A stretch of 64,000 bases of DNA from an uncultured Bacilli bacterium (GTDB lineage: Bacteria; Bacillota_I; Bacilli_A; RFN20; CAG-826): the NCBI GenBank assembly GCA_905236715.1, contig CAJOMQ010000002.1, positions 1 to 64,000 of the forward strand, given 5' to 3'. Positions 8,707-16,420 of the stretch are shown piece after piece. The stretch's first letter is position 1. Every line of letters starts with the position of its first letter. The notes under the pieces are model-generated. The model was not told where the DNA came from. It ran no database searches and was given only the letters and a program-made list of their open reading frames with translations. The position numbers and the translations under genes are program-made.

Positions 8707-8735
8707 ATTATAACAATTGATTGTTATTGGGTAAA
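8707..8735 (-). promoter_or_regulatory. promoter TTTACC-17-TATAAT with dyad in the spacer, leaderless type
   Basis: TTTACC (8730-8735), a 17-bp spacer and TATAAT (8707-8712); the ATG begins 10 nt downstream of the -10 box. AACAAT-TG-ATTGTT (8712-8725) is a perfect 6-bp dyad inside the spacer and could bind a repressor. Confidence 0.65.
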
Positions 8736-8810
8736 TTATAAATCTTCGTGTCGAGGCCTTGCCACCGACATAAAAAAAGATATTCATAGCGAATATCATT
8801 TTGTGTAATG

Positions 8811-8886
8811 TGGTGGCTCAGGCCGGGAGCGCGCCGGCGACACTCAGATTTTCAGTCTGATGCTCTACTAACTGAGCTACCGAGCC
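8811..8886 (-). tRNA. tRNA-Phe (GAA) with abnormal D/T-loop elbow
   Basis: Acceptor GGCTCGG/CTGAGCC with encoded ACCA, D-stem GCTC/GAGC, anticodon stem TCAGA/TCTGA and loop CTGAAAA give tRNA-Phe. The T-stem GCCGG/CCGGC is perfect but its loop reads CGCGCTC instead of the near-universal TTCRANN, so T54, T55 and A58 are absent. The D-loop AGTTAGTA has A in place of G18. Both partners of the G18-psi55 contact have therefore changed. tRNA-Asp lies 65 bp away with normal loops. Confidence 0.85.
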
Positions 8887-8951
8887 ACGATGAGTTTGTC
8901 GAAGTAGAGCAGACTGATAATCTTTGTTAACCCTCTTCTTTAAAAAAATGC

Positions 8952-9027
8952 TGGCGGGTCATACGGGAATCGAACCCGTGATCTTCTCCGTGACAGGGAG
9001 ACATGTTAACCGCTACACCAATGGCCC
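8952..9027 (-). tRNA. tRNA-Asp (GUC)
   Basis: Anticodon stem TCTCC/GGAGA with loop CTGTCAC, T-arm ACGGG-TTCGATT-CCCGT, discriminator G and encoded CCA. The acceptor stem GGGCCAT/ATGACCC has one C4-A69 mismatch. Confidence 0.92.
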
Positions 9028-9136
9028 AGCAATCCAGCGAGAATTATTATAACAAAACGCTATAAAGTTGCAAGAATTATTTCAAGCAAGATTTTCTCGC
9101 TGGTTTATTTCGGTGTTTTTTTACTCGTTAATATAA

Positions 9137-9676
9137 TTAATAATTAGCGACTGATAATTCAAAATAGCTCTTCGCGTGGTTGCAGACAGGGCACACTTCT
9201 GGGGCTTGTTTACCGATGACGATGTGGCCACAGTTACGGCATTTCCAAACGACAACATCTTCGGAAATGAAGACTTTACCTTCTTTGACATTCTCTAATA
9301 ATTTGAGATATCTCTTTTCGTGTTCAGCTTCAATCTTACCCACTAATTCAAATTTAGCAGCGATTTCTAAGAAACCCTCTTCACGAGCTTCTTGGGCCAT
9401 TTTTTTATACATGTCGGTATATTCGTAATTTTCTCCGGCAGCAGCATCCGCTAAATTTTCTAAAGTGGTTGGTACTTTTCCACCATGGAGATATTTGAAC
9501 CAAATTTCCGCGTGTTCTTTTTCATTACCTGCGGTTTCTTCGAAAATAGCTGCGATTTGTTCATAACCTTCTTTTCTGGCTTTGCTAGCAAAGTAGGTAT
9601 ATTTATTTCTCGCTTGGCTTTCACCGGCAAAGGCGATTTGTAAATTCTTTTCGGTTTTACTACCTTTTAATTCCAT
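9137..9676 (-). CDS. rbr: rubrerythrin
   Basis: 179 residues from ATG 9676, preceded by AGGAG at good spacing; the track start 18 codons earlier is not needed. The N-terminal ferritin-like four-helix domain carries the diiron ligands (ESQARNKY near residue 20, EETAGNEKEHAEIW near 50, EAEHEKRY near 120). The C-terminal rubredoxin domain has two Cys pairs (WKCRNCGH and CPVCNHAKSYFE). It reduces hydrogen peroxide in the cytosol of anaerobes using electrons from rubredoxin or NADH oxidoreductases. It stands alone behind two tRNA genes. Confidence 0.97.
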   Translation of the reverse strand: MELKGSKTEKNLQIAFAGESQARNKYTYFASKARKEGYEQIAAIFEETAGNEKEHAEIWFKYLHGGKVPTTLENLADAAAGENYEYTDMYKKMAQEAREEGFLEIAAKFELVGKIEAEHEKRYLKLLENVKEGKVFISEDVVVWKCRNCGHIVIGKQAPEVCPVCNHAKSYFELSVANY

Positions 9677-9740
9677 AATTGTTGTTCTCCTATGTGTTTT
9701 TATTGTGTTTGATTTGCTTCTTAAAAGCAAGAAAAATGCA

Positions 9741-10772
9741 TTATTCAGTCAATAACTTTTTGATAGAAGCATCAGATAAGAAATCATAAAGGCTTTCATA
9801 AGAAGTAAAATTCATATCTTTCGTCAAAAAATATAATTTATTGATGATTTTATCATATGTATTTTTGGCCTTTTGATAATCTTTGTCCTGATAACCTTGA
9901 ATAGATTCCTCGACAAGTGTTAAAAGGCATCTTCTTCCCATCGCAAGAAGTGATTTTTCTAACCAATAATAACATTTCCCTTTAAATTGCTTAGTGGAAT
10001 GTAAGAACATCCAATAAAGAGGAAAACCATCTTCGGGATTATGCCATATATCCATAAACATGCAATCAAAATCATTTTGCGGGTGGTTTTCCAAATAATG
10101 AAAAGCGTCATCATAGACAATTTCAAAAGGAATTTTATTATCCAATTTGGATGCAATGAATTCTTTAAAGAAATTGATAATGTCCATGTTATTTTCCACT
10201 ATCACTATTTTTTCTACTTTGTTATTAAGGCTAGCCATATAGGGAAAATAGCCCATACCAAGACCAAAAATTAGTATTTTTCCATGCATTTGTTCAATGA
10301 TTGGAGCCATTGTATTTATTTCATCAGGATCTAAAGACATCCAAACCGTATCGTTTTCTAATAAAGCGGGATAAGTAAAATCATCAAGAAAATAACCTTG
10401 TGAACTTTTTTCTAAATATAAATCCTCAATTTGAATATCATCATAGGGAAGAGGACGATATTTCTTAATCGTTAATTCTTTTAACTGATATTTCCCTTTC
10501 TTTGCGGAAACCCCTTTTAACTTTTTCGCATAGGGGTTGTTGATATATTTTTCTTTATCTAAAGAAATAAAAACATTAGAGAAATATTTTTCAAAGAAAA
10601 ATTCTTCTTCGAAATTAGATAAATCTAAATCAAGAAAATTATCAATTTGATCATACGCTAAATCGGCATAAGAAAAAGAAAACAAAGCTTCCGCAGAAGC
10701 GATGTTATATTCTTTTATTTTTAATAATTCCTGCACTTTGGCAAAGTCTTTTTGACTAATATTGAGATGCAT
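9741..10772 (-). CDS. SAM-dependent methyltransferase-like protein, function unknown
   Basis: 343 residues from ATG 10772. The C-terminal half has a class I methyltransferase/spermidine-synthase-like Rossmann core: KILIFGLGMGYFPYMA (motif I), VEKIVIVENNMDIINFF (acidic end of strand 2) and NDFDCMFMDIWHNP (motif with acidic residue). The N-terminal 130 residues are Phe/Asp-rich and unrecognised. Polyamine synthase catalytic residues are not clear, so activity is uncertain. Its start lies inside the 3' end of the upstream membrane-protein gene (17-nt overlap), so the two are coupled. Confidence 0.6.
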   Translation of the reverse strand: MHLNISQKDFAKVQELLKIKEYNIASAEALFSFSYADLAYDQIDNFLDLDLSNFEEEFFFEKYFSNVFISLDKEKYINNPYAKKLKGVSAKKGKYQLKELTIKKYRPLPYDDIQIEDLYLEKSSQGYFLDDFTYPALLENDTVWMSLDPDEINTMAPIIEQMHGKILIFGLGMGYFPYMASLNNKVEKIVIVENNMDIINFFKEFIASKLDNKIPFEIVYDDAFHYLENHPQNDFDCMFMDIWHNPEDGFPLYWMFLHSTKQFKGKCYYWLEKSLLAMGRRCLLTLVEESIQGYQDKDYQKAKNTYDKIINKLYFLTKDMNFTSYESLYDFLSDASIKKLLTE

Positions 10773-11100
10773 ATTTGATAATACCCAAAATAGCAAAGAC
10801 AATGCCGGTGATGACAAGAGCGGTTGTTACAACCGCACCAACGGCAATCGCCACAATGCTAAATGGTTTAGAAATATTTTTAAAAGCGGAAAAAGGCCTT
10901 CTAGTCACGGATTTAGCACCGTTATGCAACGATAAACCGACAATACCTAGTACCACTGCGGGAAGGCTTAAAACACCAGTAATAGAGAAAAATAAACCGA
11001 TAGTTGAGACAATAAAAGCGGATAAGGCTTTACCAATCGGCTGTCCTTCTTCTTTTTTGGGTTCTTCTTCGACGACAACAGGGAGTTCCTTTTCTTCCAT
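10756..11100 (-). CDS. two-helix membrane protein (DUF4190-like)
   Basis: 114 residues: an acidic N-terminal tail rich in Glu and Pro, then two hydrophobic segments (LSAFIVSTIGLFFSITGVLS with a Gly-rich continuation, and VAIAVGAVVTTALVITGIVF). Spacing and Gly content recall DUF4190-type small membrane proteins of Bacillota. Role unknown. A possible -10 TATCAT lies 7 nt before the ATG without an SD, again a leaderless arrangement but with a weak -35. It overlaps the methyltransferase-like gene. Confidence 0.55.
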   Translation of the reverse strand: MEEKELPVVVEEEPKKEEGQPIGKALSAFIVSTIGLFFSITGVLSLPAVVLGIVGLSLHNGAKSVTRRPFSAFKNISKPFSIVAIAVGAVVTTALVITGIVFAILGIIKYASQY

Positions 11101-11136
11101 GGCTAAAATGATAGAACATTGTGAAGCAAAATAAAA

Positions 11137-11153
11137 GGAGTCAAGTTGACTCC
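11137..11153 (-). terminator. terminator of the feo operon
   Basis: GGAGTCAA-G-TTGACTCC is a perfect 8-bp inverted repeat; on the minus strand it is followed by TTTTATTTTG. It lies just after the HMA-domain gene. Confidence 0.75.
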
Positions 11154-11158
11154 ATATA

Positions 11159-11425
11159 TTATTTGTGAAAGATTTTTGCCCAGAATCCTTTTTTCTTTTC
11201 TACTTGTGTCCTAACAATTTCCTCGACGATATAACCGGTTGCACCGATTTTATCCTTTAAAAATTGTTCATCGATTTCCTTTTCAGAGTAGATAATAGTT
11301 TGATTTTTGTGAAAGGAAGAAGAGACATTTTTAATACGGAAATTTTGCCGAATGACATCATTGATATGTGCTTCGCACATTCCACACATCATCCCATTGA
11401 TTTTTAAGACATATTTATAGTCCAT
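11159..11425 (-). CDS. heavy-metal-associated (HMA) domain protein
   Basis: 88 residues with the ferredoxin-like HMA fold. The metal-binding pair is in KINGMMCGMCEAHIND (Cys-x2-Cys near residue 15), followed by VIRQNFRIKNV and a second-half KDKIGATGYIVEEI. Stand-alone HMA proteins move or buffer copper or related metals in the cytosol. It is the last gene of the feo operon, 5 nt after the Cys-rich gene, so it may serve metal handling after ferrous import. Metal specificity cannot be read. Confidence 0.85.
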   Translation of the reverse strand: MDYKYVLKINGMMCGMCEAHINDVIRQNFRIKNVSSSFHKNQTIIYSEKEIDEQFLKDKIGATGYIVEEIVRTQVEKKKGFWAKIFHK

Positions 11426-11430
11426 AATTT

Positions 11431-11682
11431 TTATGACAAGGTGATTGGTCTTTCTCCTTTTGACGGATTTTTGATCTCTTCTTTTTTGCCATATTTTTTA
11501 TGGTAGGCTCTTAAAAGCCTTTTCCCACTGCCACTATGATGACAAGAACAGGTTTCTAAAAAGATGGAAACTTGGCCTTTTTTCTTTCGTCTAGCATCAT
11601 AAACAAATATACCAATGACATATAAGACAATGATGGTCAATAACACAACGGTAGTAATGATTCCAAGGACATCTTTTGGCAT
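11431..11682 (-). CDS. FeoB-associated Cys-rich membrane protein
   Basis: 83 residues: an N-terminal membrane helix (GIITTVVLLTIIVLYVIGIF), a basic stretch and a short CSCHHSGSGKR motif, then a basic tail. Small one-helix proteins with a Cys/His motif directly after feoB are common in Bacillota and are thought to assist FeoB, partly filling the place of FeoC. It begins 1 nt after the feoB stop. Confidence 0.7.
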   Translation of the reverse strand: MPKDVLGIITTVVLLTIIVLYVIGIFVYDARRKKKGQVSIFLETCSCHHSGSGKRLLRAYHKKYGKKEEIKNPSKGERPITLS

Positions 11683-11683
11683 A

Positions 11684-13918
11684 TTATGCTCCTAATAATG
11701 ACATTTCTTCCTTTTTGCAAGCGTGGCGATACCACAAATAGGCAGCGACAAAGATAGCGGCAATAACAGCGACGACAATGAAGGTGGTCCACCACCAATC
11801 AAACATCAAGCGCACCATTAAAGCGACGACATAAGAGGTGCCAAGCCAGAAGAGAATGGTCCATTTTAATTGGCCTTTTGGCAATTCCGCTTTCGCGGTG
11901 GCTACCGCGGCAAAGCAAGGAACAGTTAATAAATTAAAGACTAAGAACGCTAGTAAACCACCTAAGGAAATATTTGTGGCCAACACAAGCGCTTCCACTG
12001 CTTCTTCGCCACCAGCAATCGTGATGAGTGTATCAGCGACGACTTCTTTTGCAACTAAACCAGTAATAGAAGCTAAGGTTAAAGCCCATCCTTCACCTGC
12101 TAAATTGTTACCAAATCCTAAGGGGAAGAAAATTGGCGAAATAAATTGACATAATCCTTTTAAGATTGATCCTTCAAAATCAGCCACTGGTTCGCCAAAT
12201 TCATCAACCAAATCGGGGATATATTGCCATGTGGGTGTGAAATTGGAGAATAGCCAAATAATCAAAGCGGCTAAAATAATAATGGTGGCGGCTTTTTTAA
12301 TAAATCCTTTAGTTTTATCCCAAATGTGGATGCCTAAAGCTCGCCATTGGGGCGCATGATAGGCTGGTAATTCCATAATAAAAGGTGGAACTTTTTCTCT
12401 TTGTGTGGTCCAATGCATTAAAATGACCATCGCAATAGCAACAATTAAACCTAATAAATACATCGAAAAGCCCACTAAAGCGGCATTCCAACCAAAGGCT
12501 TCACTGGCTAAAATAGCGGCCACAGCATCCACAGCGGCTACTTTGGCGCCACAGCAGAAGAAAGCGATAACACGAATAGTTTGAATTCTCTCTTTATCGG
12601 TATTTAAGGTACGCGTATTAATCATCGCGGGAACCCCACAACCATATCCCATTAACATTGGGATAAAAGCTCTTCCGGATAAACCAGCACGACGGAAGAT
12701 ACGATCAAAGACAAAGGCAACACGGGCCATATATCCAGAATCTTCCATGAGTGAGAAGAAGAAGAATAAACAGAGAATTTGTGGTAAAAAGCCAATTACC
12801 GCAAAGAAACCATCGGCAATGACAGACATTAACAAACCAATCAACCAATCTGGGGCATGCATAGCGCCTAATCCCATTTCAATTAAACTAGCTAGCCAAC
12901 CGGTAATGCCATTGGTTAAATTAGCTAAGATAACACCTGGCGAATTAATACCGGCATCAGTCCAGAATAATCCTTCAAAGAATTCATTTCCTTCAAAATT
13001 CATGCTAAATGGCACACCCAATCTTCCTAAGAAGAATAAATCTTCCGAGAAAGTGAGAGCGAAAACGATTAATAAAGCCACTAAAAAGATAGGAATAGCG
13101 GCCCAACGATTGGTTAAAACTTTATCGATCTTATCGGAAAGAGTTAATTTATCTTTCGATTTTTCTTCCTTGACACCCAATTTAAATTGGGATAATTCAT
13201 CAGTGATAAATTTATATCTTTCATCTGCGGAAACCGCATCAAATTCCACACCTTCCACGATGGAATTAACTTTCTCGCAAACTTTTTTGTTAGTTTCTGC
13301 TTCTAATTCATCATTTTCCAAAGCTTTAATCGCGTGGAATAAAGGATTTTCAATGCTTTCATCTTGATATATTTTATGTGCCTCTTCGACATATTTGTCT
13401 TTTAAGACAGTACGTCCTTCTCTTTTGCTTTCGCAAGCGGCGCTAGCCATTTCCATCAAATGATGAATACCACGATTTTTTAAAGCGGATATTTCAATGA
13501 CGGGGACACCTAATTTTTTGCTTAGTCCCGCAACATCGATTCCTTGATTTTGTTTTTCCAAAACATCGGACATATTTAACGCCACAACGATCGGAACATC
13601 CATTTCTAAAAGTTGGGTGGTTAAATATAAATTACGTTCTAAATTAGTGGCATCGATAATATTAATTATCGCATCTGGCTTTTCATTTAAAATGAAATTA
13701 CGAGAAATAACTTCCTCTGGTGTATATGGAGAAAGAGAATAAATACCCGGCAAATCAACGATTGACGCTTCAATACCACTTTTTTTGTAGGTACCTTTTC
13801 TTTGTTCAACGGTGACACCAGGCCAGTTTCCAACATATGCGGTAGCGCCTGTTAAACCATTAAATAAAGTGGTTTTACCACTATTGGGGTTACCAGCAAG
13901 GGCAATAACTTTACTCAT
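11684..13918 (-). CDS. feoB: ferrous iron transporter FeoB
   Basis: 744 residues. The N-terminal G-protein domain has G1 AGNPNSGKTTLFN, G3 VDLPGIYSL and G4 ALNMSDV (residues 8-125), followed by a GDI-like helical spacer to about 260. The membrane part has the two conserved Gate/core repeats with pore cysteines (FIPMLMGYGCGVPAMI near 425 and FLVFNLLTVPCFAAVAT near 660). It imports Fe(II) across the cytoplasmic membrane. It is second to last in a feoA-feoA-feoB-Cys-rich-HMA operon, with a promoter flanked by two dyads. Length is normal for the family. Confidence 0.97.
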   Translation of the reverse strand: MSKVIALAGNPNSGKTTLFNGLTGATAYVGNWPGVTVEQRKGTYKKSGIEASIVDLPGIYSLSPYTPEEVISRNFILNEKPDAIINIIDATNLERNLYLTTQLLEMDVPIVVALNMSDVLEKQNQGIDVAGLSKKLGVPVIEISALKNRGIHHLMEMASAACESKREGRTVLKDKYVEEAHKIYQDESIENPLFHAIKALENDELEAETNKKVCEKVNSIVEGVEFDAVSADERYKFITDELSQFKLGVKEEKSKDKLTLSDKIDKVLTNRWAAIPIFLVALLIVFALTFSEDLFFLGRLGVPFSMNFEGNEFFEGLFWTDAGINSPGVILANLTNGITGWLASLIEMGLGAMHAPDWLIGLLMSVIADGFFAVIGFLPQILCLFFFFSLMEDSGYMARVAFVFDRIFRRAGLSGRAFIPMLMGYGCGVPAMINTRTLNTDKERIQTIRVIAFFCCGAKVAAVDAVAAILASEAFGWNAALVGFSMYLLGLIVAIAMVILMHWTTQREKVPPFIMELPAYHAPQWRALGIHIWDKTKGFIKKAATIIILAALIIWLFSNFTPTWQYIPDLVDEFGEPVADFEGSILKGLCQFISPIFFPLGFGNNLAGEGWALTLASITGLVAKEVVADTLITIAGGEEAVEALVLATNISLGGLLAFLVFNLLTVPCFAAVATAKAELPKGQLKWTILFWLGTSYVVALMVRLMFDWWWTTFIVVAVIAAIFVAAYLWYRHACKKEEMSLLGA

Positions 13919-13920
13919 GA

Positions 13921-14166
13921 TTATTTTTCCTCGCTTTCTTTAAGTTCGCATTCAACCCATTGGGCTTCATCTTTACGAAGAGATAATTCATATCCGCGTA
14001 AAGTAATTTCAATTGGATCGCCCATCGGTGCGACTTTGCGGAGATAAACTTCCGCTCCTGGGGTGAGGCCCATATCAAAAAGTCTTCTTCTGACTCGTCC
14101 TTCACCACCGACTTTGATAATGAATCCTGATTCACCAATCTTAAATTCATCAAGTGTTTTTGTCAT
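13921..14166 (-). CDS. feoA: FeoA family protein (copy 2)
   Basis: 81 residues, SH3-like FeoA fold: RRRLFDMGLTPGAEVYLRKV, then IEITLRGYELSLRKDEA. FeoA supports FeoB function. It stops 2 nt before the feoB start. The overlapping 13911-14153 ORF is a frame shadow. Confidence 0.92.
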   Translation of the reverse strand: MTKTLDEFKIGESGFIIKVGGEGRVRRRLFDMGLTPGAEVYLRKVAPMGDPIEITLRGYELSLRKDEAQWVECELKESEEK

Positions 14167-14181
14167 ATTCTTTGAACCTTT

Positions 14182-14394
14182 CTATGAGACCATAATGGCT
14201 CTTGCTGTATCTATATCGAGAGCTAGTTTGGAACCAAAAACATATAAAATTAAGGCGCCTTTATCCTTTGATATTACTCTCACTTTAGCGCCCACAGTTA
14301 AACCAAGGTCTTGGAGATGCTTAGATGTTTTTCCATCCCCATGAATATGTGTGATGGTTATTTCCTCATTTAAGGGTGCTAAGAATATCGGCAT
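14182..14394 (-). CDS. FeoA family protein (copy 1)
   Basis: 70 residues with the same SH3-like fold: HLQDLGLTVGAKVRVISK and ALILYVFGSKLALDIDTA. It is the first gene of the feo operon; two separate FeoA proteins before FeoB are common in Bacillota. Start follows the promoter at 14433-14460 with a short leader. Confidence 0.88.
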   Translation of the reverse strand: MPIFLAPLNEEITITHIHGDGKTSKHLQDLGLTVGAKVRVISKDKGALILYVFGSKLALDIDTARAIMVS

Positions 14395-14403
14395 AATTCT
14401 ATT

Positions 14404-14484
14404 GTTAGTGGTGACTAACCCTCCCGAACATTATTATAGGCGCATTCAAAAATATAGCAATAAAAAAATTAGTTATGGCTAACT
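14404..14484 (-). promoter_or_regulatory. feo promoter flanked by two DtxR-like dyads
   Basis: TTGCTA (14455-14460), a 16-bp spacer and TATAAT (14433-14438). Dyad 1, AGTTA-TGGC-TAACT (14471-14484), lies just upstream of the -35. Dyad 2, GTTAGT-GGTG-ACTAAC (14404-14419), lies just after the start of transcription. On the minus strand dyad 1 reads AGTTAGCCATAACT, similar to the DtxR/IdeR box core GGTTAGSCTAACC and unlike a Fur box. A DtxR-type iron repressor binding both sides is inferred. Confidence 0.6.
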
Positions 14485-14536
14485 TTTCTTATAATCGACA
14501 ATAATTGAATAAAAATTTATTAACCTATTTTATTAT

Positions 14537-15061
14537 TTAGAATTTATATTTGATTCTTTGCTTTTTGATGATTCCAGTGCGGATAATAATTTGTGAGACA
14601 ATGCCAACAAAAATACCAGTTATGATGGAAGAAATCATGATAAATGGAAGATATAAAATAACAACAGAACTTCCTAAATATAACATCGCAATTAATAACT
14701 GTGCGGTGACATGGGCAATTGATCCTAAAACACTGACACCGATAATAGAAAATTTACGAATACACAAATAGAACAAAAGCATTACTAGGTAAGATAATAT
14801 AGCCCCGCTTAATGACATCAAAAATCCCATGCCAAGAATCGTCCCTCTTAATAAATTGGCTAAATAGACACGTGATAAATCGATGAATAAAGCTTCTTTA
14901 GGACCAATCTCATACATCGCCACTAATATTAGAATATTAGCTAATCCTAGTTTGATGCCTGGAATACCAAAACTTGGGATAAATCCTTCCACGATAGAAA
15001 GGATAATCGCGCCAGCGGTTAAAACGGCTAATAATGATACTTTGTGAGCGTTCTTAAACAT
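14537..15061 (-). CDS. Gx transporter family membrane protein
   Basis: 174 residues from ATG 15061 (SD GAGG at 9 nt). Five to six hydrophobic helices with the characteristic SIVEGFIPSFGIPGIKLGLA segment followed by NILILVAMYEIGPKEAL. This is the Gx transporter family, often annotated near heptaprenyl diphosphate synthase, resembling ECF S-components. It closes the rnf-apbE-NusG-II cluster, 1 nt after the NusG-II stop, the context in which such proteins occur with extracytoplasmic flavoproteins. Substrate unknown; a flavin or isoprenoid precursor are possibilities, both inferred. Confidence 0.8.
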   Translation of the reverse strand: MFKNAHKVSLLAVLTAGAIILSIVEGFIPSFGIPGIKLGLANILILVAMYEIGPKEALFIDLSRVYLANLLRGTILGMGFLMSLSGAILSYLVMLLFYLCIRKFSIIGVSVLGSIAHVTAQLLIAMLYLGSSVVILYLPFIMISSIITGIFVGIVSQIIIRTGIIKKQRIKYKF

Positions 15062-15062
15062 C

Positions 15063-15446
15063 TTAACCAACCTCTACATCGCTATAGGAAGAGCCCACGA
15101 TTTCAATATAAACAGCGTTATAGGCACAGACTATTGGTCTATTCGTGGTATTTACATAGCCCATTTTTTCACAATCATGATGAGGACAATTTCCTTCAAG
15201 TACCGCAATAGCACCATCATGAGTGTGAATGCGTAATCTCGTATGAGTGCCATTGACGTAATAATATTTATCTTCTTTTTTACTTAAATCGATGGTTTCT
15301 ACTAAATCATTTTGTACATAAATCTTCGCGGTTAAATTATCCTTTTTTTGTAAAAGTAAAAGAGGAATTAATCCACCGATGGCGATAAATAATAAAATGG
15401 CAATCAGGATGATATCATTACGGATTTTTTTCTTATCCATTACCAC
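15063..15446 (-). CDS. NusG domain II-containing membrane-anchored protein
   Basis: 127 residues: a basic start, one helix (IILIAILLFIAIGGLIPLLLL), then an extracytoplasmic beta-barrel domain with EGNCPHHDCEKMGYV, the conserved Cys/His segment of NusG-II-like proteins found beside apbE and FMN-binding proteins. Despite the name it is not the transcription factor NusG. A GTG start (15446) has GAGG at 7 nt; ATG 15440 overlaps the apbE stop as TAATG and is the alternative. Confidence 0.82.
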   Translation of the reverse strand: MVMDKKKIRNDIILIAILLFIAIGGLIPLLLLQKKDNLTAKIYVQNDLVETIDLSKKEDKYYYVNGTHTRLRIHTHDGAIAVLEGNCPHHDCEKMGYVNTTNRPIVCAYNAVYIEIVGSSYSDVEVG

Positions 15447-16393
15447 TGTTTCACCTCAATATTTGCGCTTTTATAAATTTGCTTTTTTTCTTTATAAATT
15501 AAAACAGAGACATTTTGTTCTTGTTCTATCTTTTGAATGTCAGAAATATCAAGCATCATAAATGTGGTGGCTAAAACATCACTTAATGCCCCATTATTGG
15601 CTAAAACAAGAGTGAAATCATAATTATTAATGACGGAACCATTGAAAGGATTAACAATATGGGAATATGTTATTCCATCAATTTCCACACCTTGTTCACT
15701 CACCCCAGATGCTCCTAAAAAGCAATTTTTGGTTTGAATATAATATTTACTTTCTAATCCAGGTATATTCAAAGTCACATTAAATAAACCATCTTTTGTG
15801 GGCTTTTCGCCAAACAATAAAGAAGAAGATCCAGCGTCAATTAAATATTGGTTGATTTCATTTTGGTCTAAATAATCTTTGATTAAGTCTAAAGAATAAC
15901 CTTTAGCAATAGCACCAAAATCTAAAGTGGCGTCCCCCACTTTTAGAGCTTTATTATCTTCTTTTAATTCAATAGAGGAATGGGCTATTTTATTTAATTC
16001 TTCTTCGATTATTTCGGAAGATAATATTACTTCATTATCTAAAGATTCTTTCCATTTCTTACTCAAGGAACCGACAAGCGGTTGAAAATACCCATTTGTG
16101 ATTGGGACCATTTTTAAAGAACAATCGATTAAATCATAAAGTGTGGAAGAAATTGTAACTTCTTCTCCACTATTATTGAGTTGGTATAAATCATTTTTCG
16201 TCAAATAATTATCGCTATGTTCATCTACTTCCGCAAAAATATTATCAATATCCAAGATATTATTTTTATTTCCTTCATATAAACGAATGGATGTAAAAGT
16301 ATCAAAATAATAACCATAAAAATCATCCATATAACTATTGTTACAAGATGTCAGAGCTAATATTGGTAATAATAAGAGGAAATATTTTTTCAT
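15440..16393 (-). CDS. apbE: FAD:protein FMN transferase, ApbE lipoprotein
   Basis: 317 residues. The signal peptide ends in lipobox ALTSC (Cys16), so it is membrane-anchored outside the cell. ApbE motifs in order: YYFDTFTSI near 28, DATLDFGAIAKGYSLDLI near 170, YLIDAGSSSLLFG, and a C-terminal SHIVNPFNGSVI with later LSDVLATTFMML. It attaches FMN covalently to threonines of RnfG and RnfD, both encoded in this operon. It sits 27 nt after the short rnfB. Confidence 0.95.
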   Translation of the reverse strand: MKKYFLLLLPILALTSCNNSYMDDFYGYYFDTFTSIRLYEGNKNNILDIDNIFAEVDEHSDNYLTKNDLYQLNNSGEEVTISSTLYDLIDCSLKMVPITNGYFQPLVGSLSKKWKESLDNEVILSSEIIEEELNKIAHSSIELKEDNKALKVGDATLDFGAIAKGYSLDLIKDYLDQNEINQYLIDAGSSSLLFGEKPTKDGLFNVTLNIPGLESKYYIQTKNCFLGASGVSEQGVEIDGITYSHIVNPFNGSVINNYDFTLVLANNGALSDVLATTFMMLDISDIQKIEQEQNVSVLIYKEKKQIYKSANIEVKQW

Positions 16394-16420
16394 ATAAGAA
16401 AAATAAGGAACTAGTCCTTA

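Noticed and set aside
12747-13367. 206-aa plus-strand ORF inside feoB, and similar long shadows at 4279-4614, 6129-6440, 44575-44958 and 58116-58511
   Set aside because: They lie opposite strongly supported genes, have no SD and show low-complexity Lys/Ser/Thr composition typical of antisense frames.
13911-14153. 80-aa minus-strand ORF overlapping feoA
   Set aside because: It is a shifted frame of feoA, which has the clear FeoA motif.
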